64,000 bases of DNA, taken from Chitinophaga chungangae. Lineage in GTDB: Bacteria > Bacteroidota > Bacteroidia > Chitinophagales > Chitinophagaceae. Below, one piece after another: positions 7,828 through 17,570 of this stretch. Position numbers and translations under genes: made by a program. The notes below the pieces were generated by a model that worked only from the letters and a program-made list of their open reading frames with translations, did not search any database and was not told where the DNA came from. Within the stretch, counting starts at the first letter, position 1. The number at the start of each line of letters is the position of its first letter. Location of the stretch: positions 285,050 through 349,049 of the forward strand of contig NZ_JAGHKP010000002.1 in assembly GCF_017742215.1 (NCBI RefSeq), given 5' to 3'.

Positions 7828-8208
7828 ATGAGTAAAATCCTCCTGATCGAAGACGACGAGGTGATGTCTACCATCGTCAAAAGAATACTTCAAAAGGCAG
7901 CATACCAGGTTGACCACGTTCGCAACGGAAAGGAGGCTTTCGAGATACTGGAAAAGACCGGGTTTGGTTTCGACCTGATCATCACCGACATCATGATGCC
8001 TTACGCGAACGGCTTCGAAATACTGAGCCGCGTGCGCAATCTCCCCGGCGGCAGGAAACTTCCCGTGATACTGCTTTCTAACGCCGGCGTAGACGATATG
8101 ATCAACGAAGGCCTCAAGCTCGGGGCAGACGATTTCCTGAAAAAACCCGTGCTGCCGGCCGAACTGCTGATGCGCATACGGCGGCTGTTGAACGAAGAAG
8201 CCACCTGA
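7828..8208 (+). CDS. Stand-alone response-regulator receiver protein
   Basis: At 126 residues this is a single receiver domain with no output domain. The acidic pocket is EDDE at residues 8-11, the phospho-acceptor Asp lies in IITDIMMP (about residue 53), the conserved Ser in LLSNAG and the Lys in FLKKP. Proteins of this type pass a phosphate signal by protein-protein contact. No histidine kinase is encoded nearby. It is the first gene of a same-strand set with a HEAT-repeat protein 53 bp downstream and two glycosyltransferases beyond, so it may control polymer synthesis after translation through the HEAT protein (inference). Confidence 0.92.
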   Translation: MSKILLIEDDEVMSTIVKRILQKAAYQVDHVRNGKEAFEILEKTGFGFDLIITDIMMPYANGFEILSRVRNLPGGRKLPVILLSNAGVDDMINEGLKLGADDFLKKPVLPAELLMRIRRLLNEEAT

Positions 8209-8261
8209 ACCGCACCAAAACGCTACAGACCCGCAGCAACATCCTACTGAAAAACACGTAT

Positions 8262-9413
8262 ATGAACTTTTCTCTGCTAGACTTCCTGGAGAGTATTTTT
8301 TTTGAATTCCGCTATGCGCCGCTGATCATACAGGTTGCGATCATATTTGTTTTCGTGGCCGTTACCCTCACCCTGCTCGCTTACTTTTCCATCCTCCGCC
8401 GCCGCTTCCGCGGCTCGCAGCGCGATAAAAAGATCACCCGGCTGAACGAGCTGATCGACGACCTGCTGATCGAAAACGTGCTCTCCCAAGATCCCGAAAC
8501 CGTTGAAACGCCCGGGCAAACCGCCGAAACCGCCGCAGAGGCCTTTCATCTGCCGCAGTTCTCCAAACGCTGGGGCCGCCAGGTGCTGATCGACCGCCTG
8601 CTCAACTACCGCAACAACGTCCGCGGCGCCATGGGCGACGAGATCCGCACGCTCTACCTGCTGCTCGAACTGGACAAAGACAGCTTCAAAAAACTCAAGT
8701 CCCGCAAATGGAACCGCAAAGTACGCGCCCTCAACGAGCTTAGCAGCATGGAAATAGGCGTGGCTGATGTGATCATCCTTCCCCTCACCAATTCGCGCAA
8801 CCGCGAACTGCGCGCCGCCGCGAGGCATGCGTATATCAAACTGTCGAAAAACGAGCCCTTCAAATTTTTCGACCTCGCCACCGAGCCGCTGCTGCTCTGG
8901 GACCAGGTGGAGCTTTTCCGCATCATCACCACCACCCGCCACATCGCCATTCCCAACTTCGCGCAGTGGATCACCTATTCCAGCAATAAAAGCGTCATAT
9001 CCTTCTGCCTGAAGCTCGTGGTGCATTACAACCAGCTCAAAGCCATTCCCGCCGTGCTCAAACTGCTGGATACCAAAGACCACCTGCTCCGCGCCGAAGC
9101 CATCAACTGTCTTGGCAAAATGAAGATCGCCGACGTGGAAGACAAACTGGTGTACATCTACAACAACCAGCCGCTTAATTGCCAGATCGAGATCTTAAAG
9201 GCGCTCGGCCGCATCGGCAGCGGGAAACATACCGAATTTCTCCGGCAGGAATTTATGTTGTCTACCGACTTCGAGCTGCGCAAACACGCCGCCAAATCGC
9301 TCACCAATACCGAGCCGCCAGGCAGCGAACTGATCGGGGAACTAATGGAAACATCTACCCCCGAAAACCAGCTGATCCTGAAACATTGTATGAACCCATT
9401 AATCAAATTCTGA
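8262..9413 (+). CDS. Membrane-anchored HEAT-repeat protein
   Basis: The 383-residue product has one strong transmembrane segment at residues 21-44, a basic stop-transfer stretch (RRRFRG), then a soluble alpha-helical region. From about residue 145 to the end, helical pairs with the HEAT/armadillo spacing recur, as in LRAAARHAYIKL, LRAEAINCLGKM and LRKHAAKSL. HEAT repeats form scaffolds for protein partners. The cytoplasmic location of the repeats is inferred from the positive residues after the membrane span. Its stop codon overlaps the start of the next glycosyltransferase (TGATG), which indicates translational coupling and a shared role. Confidence 0.85.
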   Translation: MNFSLLDFLESIFFEFRYAPLIIQVAIIFVFVAVTLTLLAYFSILRRRFRGSQRDKKITRLNELIDDLLIENVLSQDPETVETPGQTAETAAEAFHLPQFSKRWGRQVLIDRLLNYRNNVRGAMGDEIRTLYLLLELDKDSFKKLKSRKWNRKVRALNELSSMEIGVADVIILPLTNSRNRELRAAARHAYIKLSKNEPFKFFDLATEPLLLWDQVELFRIITTTRHIAIPNFAQWITYSSNKSVISFCLKLVVHYNQLKAIPAVLKLLDTKDHLLRAEAINCLGKMKIADVEDKLVYIYNNQPLNCQIEILKALGRIGSGKHTEFLRQEFMLSTDFELRKHAAKSLTNTEPPGSELIGELMETSTPENQLILKHCMNPLIKF

Positions 9414-10849
9414 TGCAGCGGATCTGGGAAATAGCAGGTAACTTTTTCGAAACGGCCGTATTCATTTACGGTGCGGTGCTGCTTGTGTCTTACGCCGTGC
9501 TGGCCATCTGTTCGCTGATCGCGGTGAGAAAATGGGTGATGTCTGAAAAATACCAGGGCGGCGACGTATTGCTCACTTCTCCCCTGGCGCCGGGCATTTC
9601 CGTGATAGCGCCCGCTTTCAACGAAGGGCTCACCATTATCTACAACGTGCGCTCGCTGCTGACTTTAAAATACGTGCGGTACGAGATCATCGTGGTGAAC
9701 GACGGCAGTACGGACAACAGCATGGAACAGCTGATAAAGGAATTCAGCCTGGTACCCGTGGATTTTGCGTACAACGCCAAGATCCAGACGCGGCCGGTGA
9801 AAAAGATCTACAAATCGACCGATCCCGCCTACGCCAAGCTCACCATCATCGACAAAGTGAACGGCAAAAGCAAGGCGGACGCGGTGAACGCGGGCATCAA
9901 CGCCGCGGCTTTCGATCATTTCGTATGTACGGACGTGGATTGCGTGCTCGACGAAAACACCATCATCGAGCTGATCAAACCGGTGATGAAAGAAAAGAAA
10001 AAACGGGTGATCGCTATCGGCGCCACGTTGCGCGTCGCCAATTCCAACATATTCGACCAGGGCGTGATGGTGGGCGTGCGGCCGCCGAAACAGCTGCTGC
10101 CGCGCTTCCAGGAAGTGGAATACATACGCGCCTTCGTGCTAGGGAAAATGGGATGGACGCTGATGAACTGCGTGCCGAACGTTTCCGGCGGCCTGGGCCT
10201 GTTCGACAAGGAAATTACCATCCGCTGCGGGGGGTACGACCATACTTCTTTCGGGGAAGACATGGAGCTGATGACCCGCATGTGCCGCTACGCGCAGGAC
10301 AATAAAATTCCTTACGCCATCCGTTACATCCCTCAAACCCTCTGCTGGACGGAAGTTCCTTCCACCATCAAAATATTCGGCAGGCAGCGCACCCGATGGG
10401 CCAGGGGCCTCGCACAGCTGATGCACACCCACTTCAGCATGTTCCTCAAGCCGAAATACGGCAGAATGGGCATGATCGTGTTCCCGTACAACTTTTTCTT
10501 CGAGCTGCTGGCGCCCATCATCGAATTCGCCGGCATCGTGTATTATATCGTGATGGTGGCCATGGGTCATATCAACTGGCCAACGGCCCTGGTGCTGCTG
10601 GTGTTCGTGTACACTTATTCCATCATGATCACGACGCTGGCCATCCTGTACGACCAGATCACATTCCGATATTACAACTCCTGGCGCGACGTGGCATTGC
10701 TTTGCCTTACGCCGTTCCTCGAGTTTTTCCTTTATCACCCGCTGATCGTATTTTTTTCGCTCCGCGGGTATTATTTCTTTTTGACCGGGAAAAAAGCGGG
10801 CTGGGGGAATATGCAGCGCCGCGGCTTCCAGGTGGCGCCGAACCGGTAG
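9413..10849 (+). CDS. Processive family-2 glycosyltransferase, first of a tandem pair
   Basis: The 478-residue membrane enzyme has the PgaC/hyaluronan-synthase layout: an N-terminal span (about residues 14-38), a GT2 catalytic domain, and at least three C-terminal spans (about residues 355-455). Motifs are complete: NDGS at 96-99, DVD at 174-176, GED at 281-283 and QRTRW at 325-329. The last is the marker of processive beta-glycan synthases. Such enzymes polymerise a sugar nucleotide and export the chain through their own membrane domain. I chose the ATG at 9413, overlapping the upstream stop, because the N-terminal span starts there. No PilZ domain is present. The sugar is unknown. Confidence 0.9.
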   Translation: MQRIWEIAGNFFETAVFIYGAVLLVSYAVLAICSLIAVRKWVMSEKYQGGDVLLTSPLAPGISVIAPAFNEGLTIIYNVRSLLTLKYVRYEIIVVNDGSTDNSMEQLIKEFSLVPVDFAYNAKIQTRPVKKIYKSTDPAYAKLTIIDKVNGKSKADAVNAGINAAAFDHFVCTDVDCVLDENTIIELIKPVMKEKKKRVIAIGATLRVANSNIFDQGVMVGVRPPKQLLPRFQEVEYIRAFVLGKMGWTLMNCVPNVSGGLGLFDKEITIRCGGYDHTSFGEDMELMTRMCRYAQDNKIPYAIRYIPQTLCWTEVPSTIKIFGRQRTRWARGLAQLMHTHFSMFLKPKYGRMGMIVFPYNFFFELLAPIIEFAGIVYYIVMVAMGHINWPTALVLLVFVYTYSIMITTLAILYDQITFRYYNSWRDVALLCLTPFLEFFLYHPLIVFFSLRGYYFFLTGKKAGWGNMQRRGFQVAPNR

Positions 10850-10879
10850 CCGCCGGCATTTTAACCATAATAACAGCGC

Positions 10880-12376
10880 ATGGAACTGTTCAGGAATTTC
10901 TACGAAGGATCGATCTTTTTTTATGGCCTCGCCATGCTGATCATGTATGCCTTGCTGGCGCTGCTTTCCTTCCGCGGCGTGGTCCGGTTCAAACGGAAAG
11001 ACAGGAATACCGATTACACCTGCCTGCTCAACTCCGCCCTGGCCCCTGGCATTTCAGTGATAGCGCCCGCTTTCAACGAAGGCGTCACCATCATCTCCAA
11101 CGTACGTTCCCTGCTTACCCTCAATTATTCCCGTTTTGAAGTGATCATCGTCAACGACGGCAGCACCGACGATACGCTGGAAAAGCTGATCCACGAATTC
11201 GAGCTGCGGGAAGTAGCCTTCGCTTACAACGAACGTATCAAAACGCAGCCGGTCAAAAGGCTTTTTAAATCGACCAACGTAGCGTACGACAAACTGCTCG
11301 TGATCGATAAAGTGAACGGCAAAAGCAAGGCGGACGCTTCCAACGCGGGCATCAACGCCGCCGCGTACGATTATTTCCTTTGTACGGACGTGGATTGTAT
11401 TATCGAAAAAGACACACTGCTGCGCCTCATCAAACCCTTCATGGAAGAGGAATACAACAAAATACAGCAGGTGGGCGAGCCTTGCCCGGAATGCGGGTAT
11501 GTGCACATCATCGAAGAAGGGGTGCGCGTGATAGCGGCCGGGGCTACTTTGCGGCTGGCGAACGACTGCGAGATAGACCAGGGGGTGATCGTGCGGGTGA
11601 GGCCGCCGCGCAAGCTGCTGCCGCGTTTCCAGGAAATGGAGTATATCCGCGCCTACGTGCTCGGCAAAATGGGCTGGAGCATGATCAACTGCGTGCCGAA
11701 CGTTTCCGGCGGCCTCGGCCTGTTCGACAAGGAGATCGCCATCAAAGCAGGCGGGTACGACCACAAATCGTTCGCAGAAGACATGGACATCGTAACGCGT
11801 ATGTGCCAGTACATGATCGACAACAAAATGCGTTACGCGGTGCGTTACATTCCCACCACGCAATGCTGGACGGAAGGGCCGCCCAACATGAAGGTCTTCA
11901 GCCGCCAGCGCACCCGCTGGGGCCGCGGTATGGCGGAGATCATCACCATTCACCGGAAAATGATCTTCAACCCGCGTTATAAAAAAATGGGCCTCGTGGT
12001 GTTGCCCTGCAGCCTGCTGTTCGAGTTCCTCGCCCCTATCATCGAGTTCACGGGCCTGTTGTATTACGTCTATCTCATTATCACGAACAGCATCAACTGG
12101 GATTTTGCCGTCATCCTGCTGGCTTTCGTATACCTCTATTCAGTGATGATCACGACCATCGCCATTTGCTGGGACCAGCTCACGCTGCGGTATTATAAAA
12201 CCTGGCGGGAAGTGATGGGCCTGGCCCTGATGGCTTTCCTGGAACCGATCATTTACCATCCGCTCATCGTGTTTTTTGCATTGAGGGGATATTGGTTTTT
12301 CCTCACCGGCAAAAAATCCAACTGGGGAAATATGCAGCGGCAGGGCTTCGGGCGCAGAACAGTACAAACCGCATGA
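10880..12376 (+). CDS. Processive family-2 glycosyltransferase, second of a tandem pair
   Basis: This 498-residue paralogue of the preceding enzyme shares long near-identical stretches such as the KVNGKSKAD and NCVPNVSGGLGLFDKE segments. It keeps NDGS (92-95), DVD (170-172), ED (300-301) and QRTRW (343-347), an N-terminal span and several C-terminal spans. The main difference is an insertion of about 20 residues near 191-214, just after the DxD region, containing CPECG. A CxxC there could bind a metal or form a disulfide. Two complete synthases in tandem suggest either a two-sugar polymer or two polymers using one export pore (inference). Confidence 0.9.
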   Translation: MELFRNFYEGSIFFYGLAMLIMYALLALLSFRGVVRFKRKDRNTDYTCLLNSALAPGISVIAPAFNEGVTIISNVRSLLTLNYSRFEVIIVNDGSTDDTLEKLIHEFELREVAFAYNERIKTQPVKRLFKSTNVAYDKLLVIDKVNGKSKADASNAGINAAAYDYFLCTDVDCIIEKDTLLRLIKPFMEEEYNKIQQVGEPCPECGYVHIIEEGVRVIAAGATLRLANDCEIDQGVIVRVRPPRKLLPRFQEMEYIRAYVLGKMGWSMINCVPNVSGGLGLFDKEIAIKAGGYDHKSFAEDMDIVTRMCQYMIDNKMRYAVRYIPTTQCWTEGPPNMKVFSRQRTRWGRGMAEIITIHRKMIFNPRYKKMGLVVLPCSLLFEFLAPIIEFTGLLYYVYLIITNSINWDFAVILLAFVYLYSVMITTIAICWDQLTLRYYKTWREVMGLALMAFLEPIIYHPLIVFFALRGYWFFLTGKKSNWGNMQRQGFGRRTVQTA

Positions 12377-12402
12377 TTTACGACATTCATCCATACAAGC
12401 AT

Positions 12403-15273
12403 ATGCAACGAACGATCAGCTACCTATTGACAGTGCTTTTGCTCAGCTTCGCCACCCTGGCGCAGGCGCAGATATTCAACACCAAAAAGAACAAGGATGC
12501 GGACGAATTGTACGCGGAAGCAGTTCGGGCCACCCGCGCCGGGCAATACCGGCAAGCGATCGATCTGAGCCAGCAGGCGTTGAAAATACGGCCCGATTTC
12601 ACCGACCAGGAACTGCTGCTCGGCCGGCTTTACATGCTCACCAACAACTTCCCCGCAGCCCGCCAGTATGTGCACAAAGTGATCGGGAAAAGCCCCAATT
12701 ACCGCGACGCATACCTTTACGCGGTAAATATAGAGATGCTGGCGCGGCAATATGCGCAGGCGGAAAAGTATGTGAACGATGCATTAAAACAATTCCCGGG
12801 CGATAAGGAATTTCTGCTCAAAAGGCTCGGCATCCTGGACGTAACCGAACGTTTCCAGGGCGGCAACGTGTTTGCTGAAAATTTGCTGGAAACCTTCCCC
12901 GGCGATACTTCCGTTCGCAAAGCCTATGTGGGCCATTACCTCCTGGCCGGTCATTTCTACCGCCAGCGCGGCATTCCTTCGCTGGCAGAGCAGCATTACG
13001 AAAAAGCGCTCGCCATGCAGCCCGGCAACCAGGAAGCCACCGGCGCCATTACGAACATGTACATGCGCAGCGGCAGTTATGAACGCGCGCTGGAACAGGT
13101 GAACGCGCAGCTGGCCACCAACCCGGCTTCTTACGACCTGCTGATGCGCAAGCTCGGCCTGTTGCAGGACATGCACAACTATCCCGAAGCGCTGAACGTG
13201 CTGCAACAGGTCCTGAAAAATTACCCCGGCGACGCAAAAGCACGCGGGCTGGACGTTTCCCTGCGCATGGAAGCCGCTTCCTGGTATGCCAATACCGATC
13301 CTTATATGTTGTATACCGGCATCCTGGAAAAAAATCCCGGCAACCGGGAAGCGCTGGACAAAGTGATCGGCCTGAGCATGGCGCGCGGCGCGTACCGCGA
13401 AGCCCTGGCATGGATCAACGCGGGATTAAAAAACAATCCGAACGACCAGCGCCTGCAATCGCTCAAGCTGGACGTACTGGAAAGCGACCGCAAATTCGGC
13501 GAAGCGGCAAACTTAGCCGAACGCCTGCTGCACACTGCGCCCACGGCAGAAAAACGCCAGCGGTACATTACCCTCCGGGTTGCTTCCGGCCGAGATTATC
13601 TCGCACAGCAGCAATACGATCTGGCCCTGGCGGAATTTGAAAGCGCCCTCCGCGAAAACCCCGCCGATACCGCCGCGCTCGATATGACGGCCAACGCCTA
13701 CATCACTCAAAAAGATTACCCCCGCGCGCTCGAAGTGCTCAATACCGCCATCGCCGCCCATCCTTCCAACCCGTGTTTCCTCATGAAAAAAGCTTCCGTA
13801 CTCGCCGAAACAGGGCAATACGACGAAGCTGCGGACATTGCAAGAGGGCTGCAGGCAAGGTTTCCCGGCAATCACCGCTACACGGACCTTATCACCGATA
13901 TGCACCTCACCGCCGGCAGAAAGTTCATGCAGGCGGAAGAATACACGCTCGCCAAAGGGCAATTCACGCTCGTGCTGGACAACGAGCCCGGCAATATGGA
14001 AGCGCTCAATTATCTCGTCAATCTTGAATCCGCCCGCCAGCAATACGACAGCGCGATCTATTATGCGGATGTTGCCCTGCAACTCGAGCCGGACAACAAG
14101 GATATGCTGCTGAAAAAAGCCTCCGTATACACCGATATGAAACGATACGCGGACGCGAACGTCATCAACAACCAGCTGATGCAACGTTATCCCTACACCG
14201 TAAAATATCGCGCCGCATACGTGGAAGGCCTTGTGTCCGAAGCGCTCGCCCATTGGCGGAACAACCGGCCGGACAGTGCTTTTCCCATTTTCCAGCAGGC
14301 GCTGGCTATCAACAAAAAAGATTCGCTGGCGTTGCTGAACAGCATGAACATTCTTTATGCGCGGAAGTCGTACGACAGTGCGTTGGCATATGCCAACGAA
14401 GCATTGAGATATTACCCTGAAAGCGAAAATTTCCTCCAGCGGCGCGCATTGAACCTGGAGGGATTGCAGGACTATGAAGCCGCCGCCCGCGCGGCGGACA
14501 CGCTGGCCAGGCGTTTCCCCACGGCGGACAATAAAGATTATGCGGACCTCATGGCGTCTAAAGGTTTGAAGAACCAGTTCGGCCTTTTTTATCTCAATTC
14601 CAATTACGACTACGCCAGCACCAATTACAATATTGCCACGGTAGAATACCGGCGTTTCTTCAAAAAAGGCTCCTGGGCGGCGCGCGCCAATTATGCGGGG
14701 CGCGAGGAAGGAACCGGGCTGATGGGCGAAGCGGAATTGTATTACACGCATAACAAAACACTGTATTCCTACGCGCTGGCGGCTTATGGCAACAAGATCG
14801 TGTTTCCCCGGCTGCGGCTCGCCTATTCCATTTTCAAAACATTCAACCACGAAATAGAAGGCGAACTGGGCGCGCGTTACCTGTTGACGGACAGCGCGAA
14901 CGTGATCACCGGCGTTACCTCCGTCGCGAAACCTTTCGGGGATTTCTGGGTGAACCTGCGCGCGTATTTCATCAGCGATGAAGGGGATTTCAACACCTCC
15001 TTCAACCTCACGACGCGTTATTACATGAACCGCCGCCAGGATTATCTTTCGCTCATCGCCGGCCTCGGCACTTCGCCTGACGACCGCAGCCGCCTGGTAC
15101 AATTCCCGCAGCTGAGCGGCCTGCTCACGCGAAGCATCGCGGCGGGCTACCAGAAAACGATCCGTTACCGCACTACACTGGGCCTTTTCGGTACCTGGAT
15201 CAACCAGAAGATCGAAGATAACCGGTTCCAGAACCAATACGACATCTACATCACCGTACAACGTAAATTCTGA
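12403..15273 (+). CDS. TPR-repeat outer-membrane protein with YaiO-type beta-barrel
   Basis: The 956-residue product has a signal peptide (MQRTISYLL...AQAQ). A long array of tetratricopeptide repeats then runs from about residue 30 to 720, with many copies of the A-x-x-Y/L-x-x-A-L and P-x-N/D signatures. The last 230 residues are amphipathic beta strands ending in RKF, an outer-membrane-barrel terminus; the block before it (RSRLVQFPQLSGLLTRS) is like YaiO. The plan, periplasmic TPR superhelix plus barrel, is that of PgaA and similar exopolysaccharide export porins. The start at 12403 is chosen because the signal peptide begins there. The stop overlaps the next ATG (TGATG). Confidence 0.88.
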   Translation: MQRTISYLLTVLLLSFATLAQAQIFNTKKNKDADELYAEAVRATRAGQYRQAIDLSQQALKIRPDFTDQELLLGRLYMLTNNFPAARQYVHKVIGKSPNYRDAYLYAVNIEMLARQYAQAEKYVNDALKQFPGDKEFLLKRLGILDVTERFQGGNVFAENLLETFPGDTSVRKAYVGHYLLAGHFYRQRGIPSLAEQHYEKALAMQPGNQEATGAITNMYMRSGSYERALEQVNAQLATNPASYDLLMRKLGLLQDMHNYPEALNVLQQVLKNYPGDAKARGLDVSLRMEAASWYANTDPYMLYTGILEKNPGNREALDKVIGLSMARGAYREALAWINAGLKNNPNDQRLQSLKLDVLESDRKFGEAANLAERLLHTAPTAEKRQRYITLRVASGRDYLAQQQYDLALAEFESALRENPADTAALDMTANAYITQKDYPRALEVLNTAIAAHPSNPCFLMKKASVLAETGQYDEAADIARGLQARFPGNHRYTDLITDMHLTAGRKFMQAEEYTLAKGQFTLVLDNEPGNMEALNYLVNLESARQQYDSAIYYADVALQLEPDNKDMLLKKASVYTDMKRYADANVINNQLMQRYPYTVKYRAAYVEGLVSEALAHWRNNRPDSAFPIFQQALAINKKDSLALLNSMNILYARKSYDSALAYANEALRYYPESENFLQRRALNLEGLQDYEAAARAADTLARRFPTADNKDYADLMASKGLKNQFGLFYLNSNYDYASTNYNIATVEYRRFFKKGSWAARANYAGREEGTGLMGEAELYYTHNKTLYSYALAAYGNKIVFPRLRLAYSIFKTFNHEIEGELGARYLLTDSANVITGVTSVAKPFGDFWVNLRAYFISDEGDFNTSFNLTTRYYMNRRQDYLSLIAGLGTSPDDRSRLVQFPQLSGLLTRSIAAGYQKTIRYRTTLGLFGTWINQKIEDNRFQNQYDIYITVQRKF

Positions 15274-17525
15274 TGGCGCACATGATGAACACCTTCTTTT
15301 TTACGCTCATGCTTTTCCTGCAACCCGGCTGTCATGCGGCCAAAGACATCGTGCTGGTGGAAAACGGGAAGGCCCGTCATAAGATCGTATTACCGGCAGA
15401 CGCTACGCCCGCGGAAAAACGCGCGGCAATGATATTGAAAACTTATCTCGGGAAAATATCCGGCGCAACGCCCGCGCAGATCAGCGAAAATGCCTACAAC
15501 GAAGGAGATGCGGCCATTTTTATCGGCAACACAGGGCACGTGGAAACGTTTGGGGCGGACAAATTAAAAGGAGAAGGATTTCTCATCGCCACAGACGACC
15601 AGCACCTCTACATCCGCGGCGGCAGCGGGAAAGGCTTGGTATATGGCGTGTATACATTGCTGGAACAATATTTCGGCTGCCGCAAATACGCCGCCGGACC
15701 GGCATTCGTGCCTTCCAAAAAAACGATCAATATAAAACCGCAGCTGCTCGACCGGCAGGAGCCGCAGTTCGTGTACCGCGAAACCTACTACCCCGCCCCG
15801 CTGGACGCCGAATACCAGGAATGGCACAAGCTGCATAGTTTTGAAGACCTCTGGGGCCTTTGGGGGCATTCCTATTTTAAGCTCGTGCCGCCGAAAGAAT
15901 ATTTTTCCGCGCACCCGGAATATTTTGCGCTGGTGAACGGCAAACGCCAGGCCACCCAGCTTTGCCTGAGCAACGAACAGGTGTTCAAAATCGTCTCGGA
16001 TTATTTCCGGAAAGCGGTTGCAAACAACCCGGATGCGCTGTACTGGAGCATTTCGCCGGAAGACGGCACAGGTTATTGTACCTGCGACCAATGCGCGTTG
16101 ACGGATAAAGAAGAAGGCAGTCATTCCGGTTCGCTGATACGTTTTGTGAACCGCGTAGCCGCGCAATTTCCAGCGCAACAGTTCACCACGCTGGCTTATA
16201 CGTACACGCTGCAGCCGTCGGCACGCACCAAACCGGCTTCCAACGTGGTGATCATGCTCAGCAGCATCGACGCTTACCGCAACCAGCCACTTGCCGATGC
16301 GCCGTCCGCCGCTGTTTTCCGCAAAGCGCTCGCGGACTGGAAACACATTTCCAATAACATTTTCGTTTGGGACTATACCACGCAATTCACCAATTATCTT
16401 GCGCCTTTCCCGGATTATTTCCTTTTGCAAAAGAACCTGCAATATTTCGCGGACAACGGCGTAACGGGCGTGTTCTCCCAGGGCAGCGGCGGCACGTATT
16501 CCGATATGTCGGAACTGAACGCATACCTGCAGGCGAATGCATTGTGGCAGCCCAAAATTTCTACAGACAATGTTTTCAGCGATTTCATGAACGGCTATTA
16601 CGGCCCGGCCGCGCCTTTCATTACAAAATACCTGGAAGCGCTCGCCCGGAACCTTCAAACTTCCAAAGCCCCGCTGGACATTTACGGCAGCCCGGTAAAC
16701 GATCGCAACAATTACCTCGTCCCGGCTTTCATCGATGAATATTCCACCTTGCTCGACCAGGCTGAAAAAGCGGCGGGAGACGATGCGAAGCTGCTGGAAA
16801 AGGTTTACAGGGCAAGACTTCCATTGGAATATGCGGCGTTACAGCAGTCACGGTTATACGGAACGGCAAAATACGGCTACCTCGTGCCTTCCGGCAATGG
16901 TTTTGCCCCAAATCCGAAGTGGGCTGAAAGAGTAAAACGGTTCACGCAGCAAATAAAACAGGCCGGTGTAACGGAGCTTTCCGAAGGCGGCGTCAGCCCG
17001 GAAGCATATCAACAGGAATGGGAAGAGCTGTTGGCGCGCCCATGGAAATCCAGCCTGGCATTCCGCAAAAAAGTAACGTTGCAATATCCATTCACGCCGG
17101 AATACACCGCAAAAAAAGAAGCCACGCTTACAGACGGGCTTGTTGGCGGGAAAGATTTTTCACTGAACTGGCTTTTCATCTATGGCAACGACCTCGTGGC
17201 AACGATCGACCTTGAACGGGCGCAGAAACTCAGCCATATTCAACTTAATTTTTTACAGGACGCAAGACACAATATTTTTCTCCCGACGGCGATCAGCGTT
17301 GAAGTTTCCGCGGACGGCCGGTCTTTCCGGCAGGTAACACAGCAGGCGGTGAAAGCCGTAACGGAAGAAGATTTCAGCGCGCGCGTGGAAACGTTCAAAC
17401 TGGCGGTGAATGCGCCGGATGCGAGATTTGTGAGGATTACCGCGAAATGTTTGCCCAAAATGCCGCTGTGGCGCGGGAATGACAAAAAACCCGCGATTTG
17501 CTGCGATGAAGTGTTCGTGAATTAG
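15273..17525 (+). CDS. DUF4838 glycosidase-like protein with C-terminal discoidin-type domain
   Basis: The 750-residue secreted protein has a hydrophobic leader (MAHMMNTFFFTLMLFLQPGCHAA); Cys20 is a poor lipobox fit, so it may be periplasmic or lipid-anchored. Residues 30-150 resemble the GH67-like N-terminal domain (AAMILKTYLGKISG, VYGVYTLLEQYFGCR). The central 200-430 region is DUF4838, a TIM-barrel related to glycoside hydrolases, with SPEDGTGYCTCDQCA. The last 140 residues look like an F5/8 type C sugar-binding fold. Translational coupling to the export porin suggests it trims or modifies the polymer in the periplasm, as PgaB or BcsZ do (inference). Confidence 0.82.
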   Translation: MAHMMNTFFFTLMLFLQPGCHAAKDIVLVENGKARHKIVLPADATPAEKRAAMILKTYLGKISGATPAQISENAYNEGDAAIFIGNTGHVETFGADKLKGEGFLIATDDQHLYIRGGSGKGLVYGVYTLLEQYFGCRKYAAGPAFVPSKKTINIKPQLLDRQEPQFVYRETYYPAPLDAEYQEWHKLHSFEDLWGLWGHSYFKLVPPKEYFSAHPEYFALVNGKRQATQLCLSNEQVFKIVSDYFRKAVANNPDALYWSISPEDGTGYCTCDQCALTDKEEGSHSGSLIRFVNRVAAQFPAQQFTTLAYTYTLQPSARTKPASNVVIMLSSIDAYRNQPLADAPSAAVFRKALADWKHISNNIFVWDYTTQFTNYLAPFPDYFLLQKNLQYFADNGVTGVFSQGSGGTYSDMSELNAYLQANALWQPKISTDNVFSDFMNGYYGPAAPFITKYLEALARNLQTSKAPLDIYGSPVNDRNNYLVPAFIDEYSTLLDQAEKAAGDDAKLLEKVYRARLPLEYAALQQSRLYGTAKYGYLVPSGNGFAPNPKWAERVKRFTQQIKQAGVTELSEGGVSPEAYQQEWEELLARPWKSSLAFRKKVTLQYPFTPEYTAKKEATLTDGLVGGKDFSLNWLFIYGNDLVATIDLERAQKLSHIQLNFLQDARHNIFLPTAISVEVSADGRSFRQVTQQAVKAVTEEDFSARVETFKLAVNAPDARFVRITAKCLPKMPLWRGNDKKPAICCDEVFVN

Positions 17526-17570
17526 CCGCATTTCTTTATCTTAAGGTCATTATCCCCTCAACCTGGTGAA

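Noticed and set aside
13513-15261. Long minus-strand open frame (582 codons) opposite the TPR/YaiO gene
   Set aside because: It lies entirely opposite a gene with clear repeats, signal peptide and barrel, and its translation has no recognisable family. High-GC third positions explain such antisense frames.
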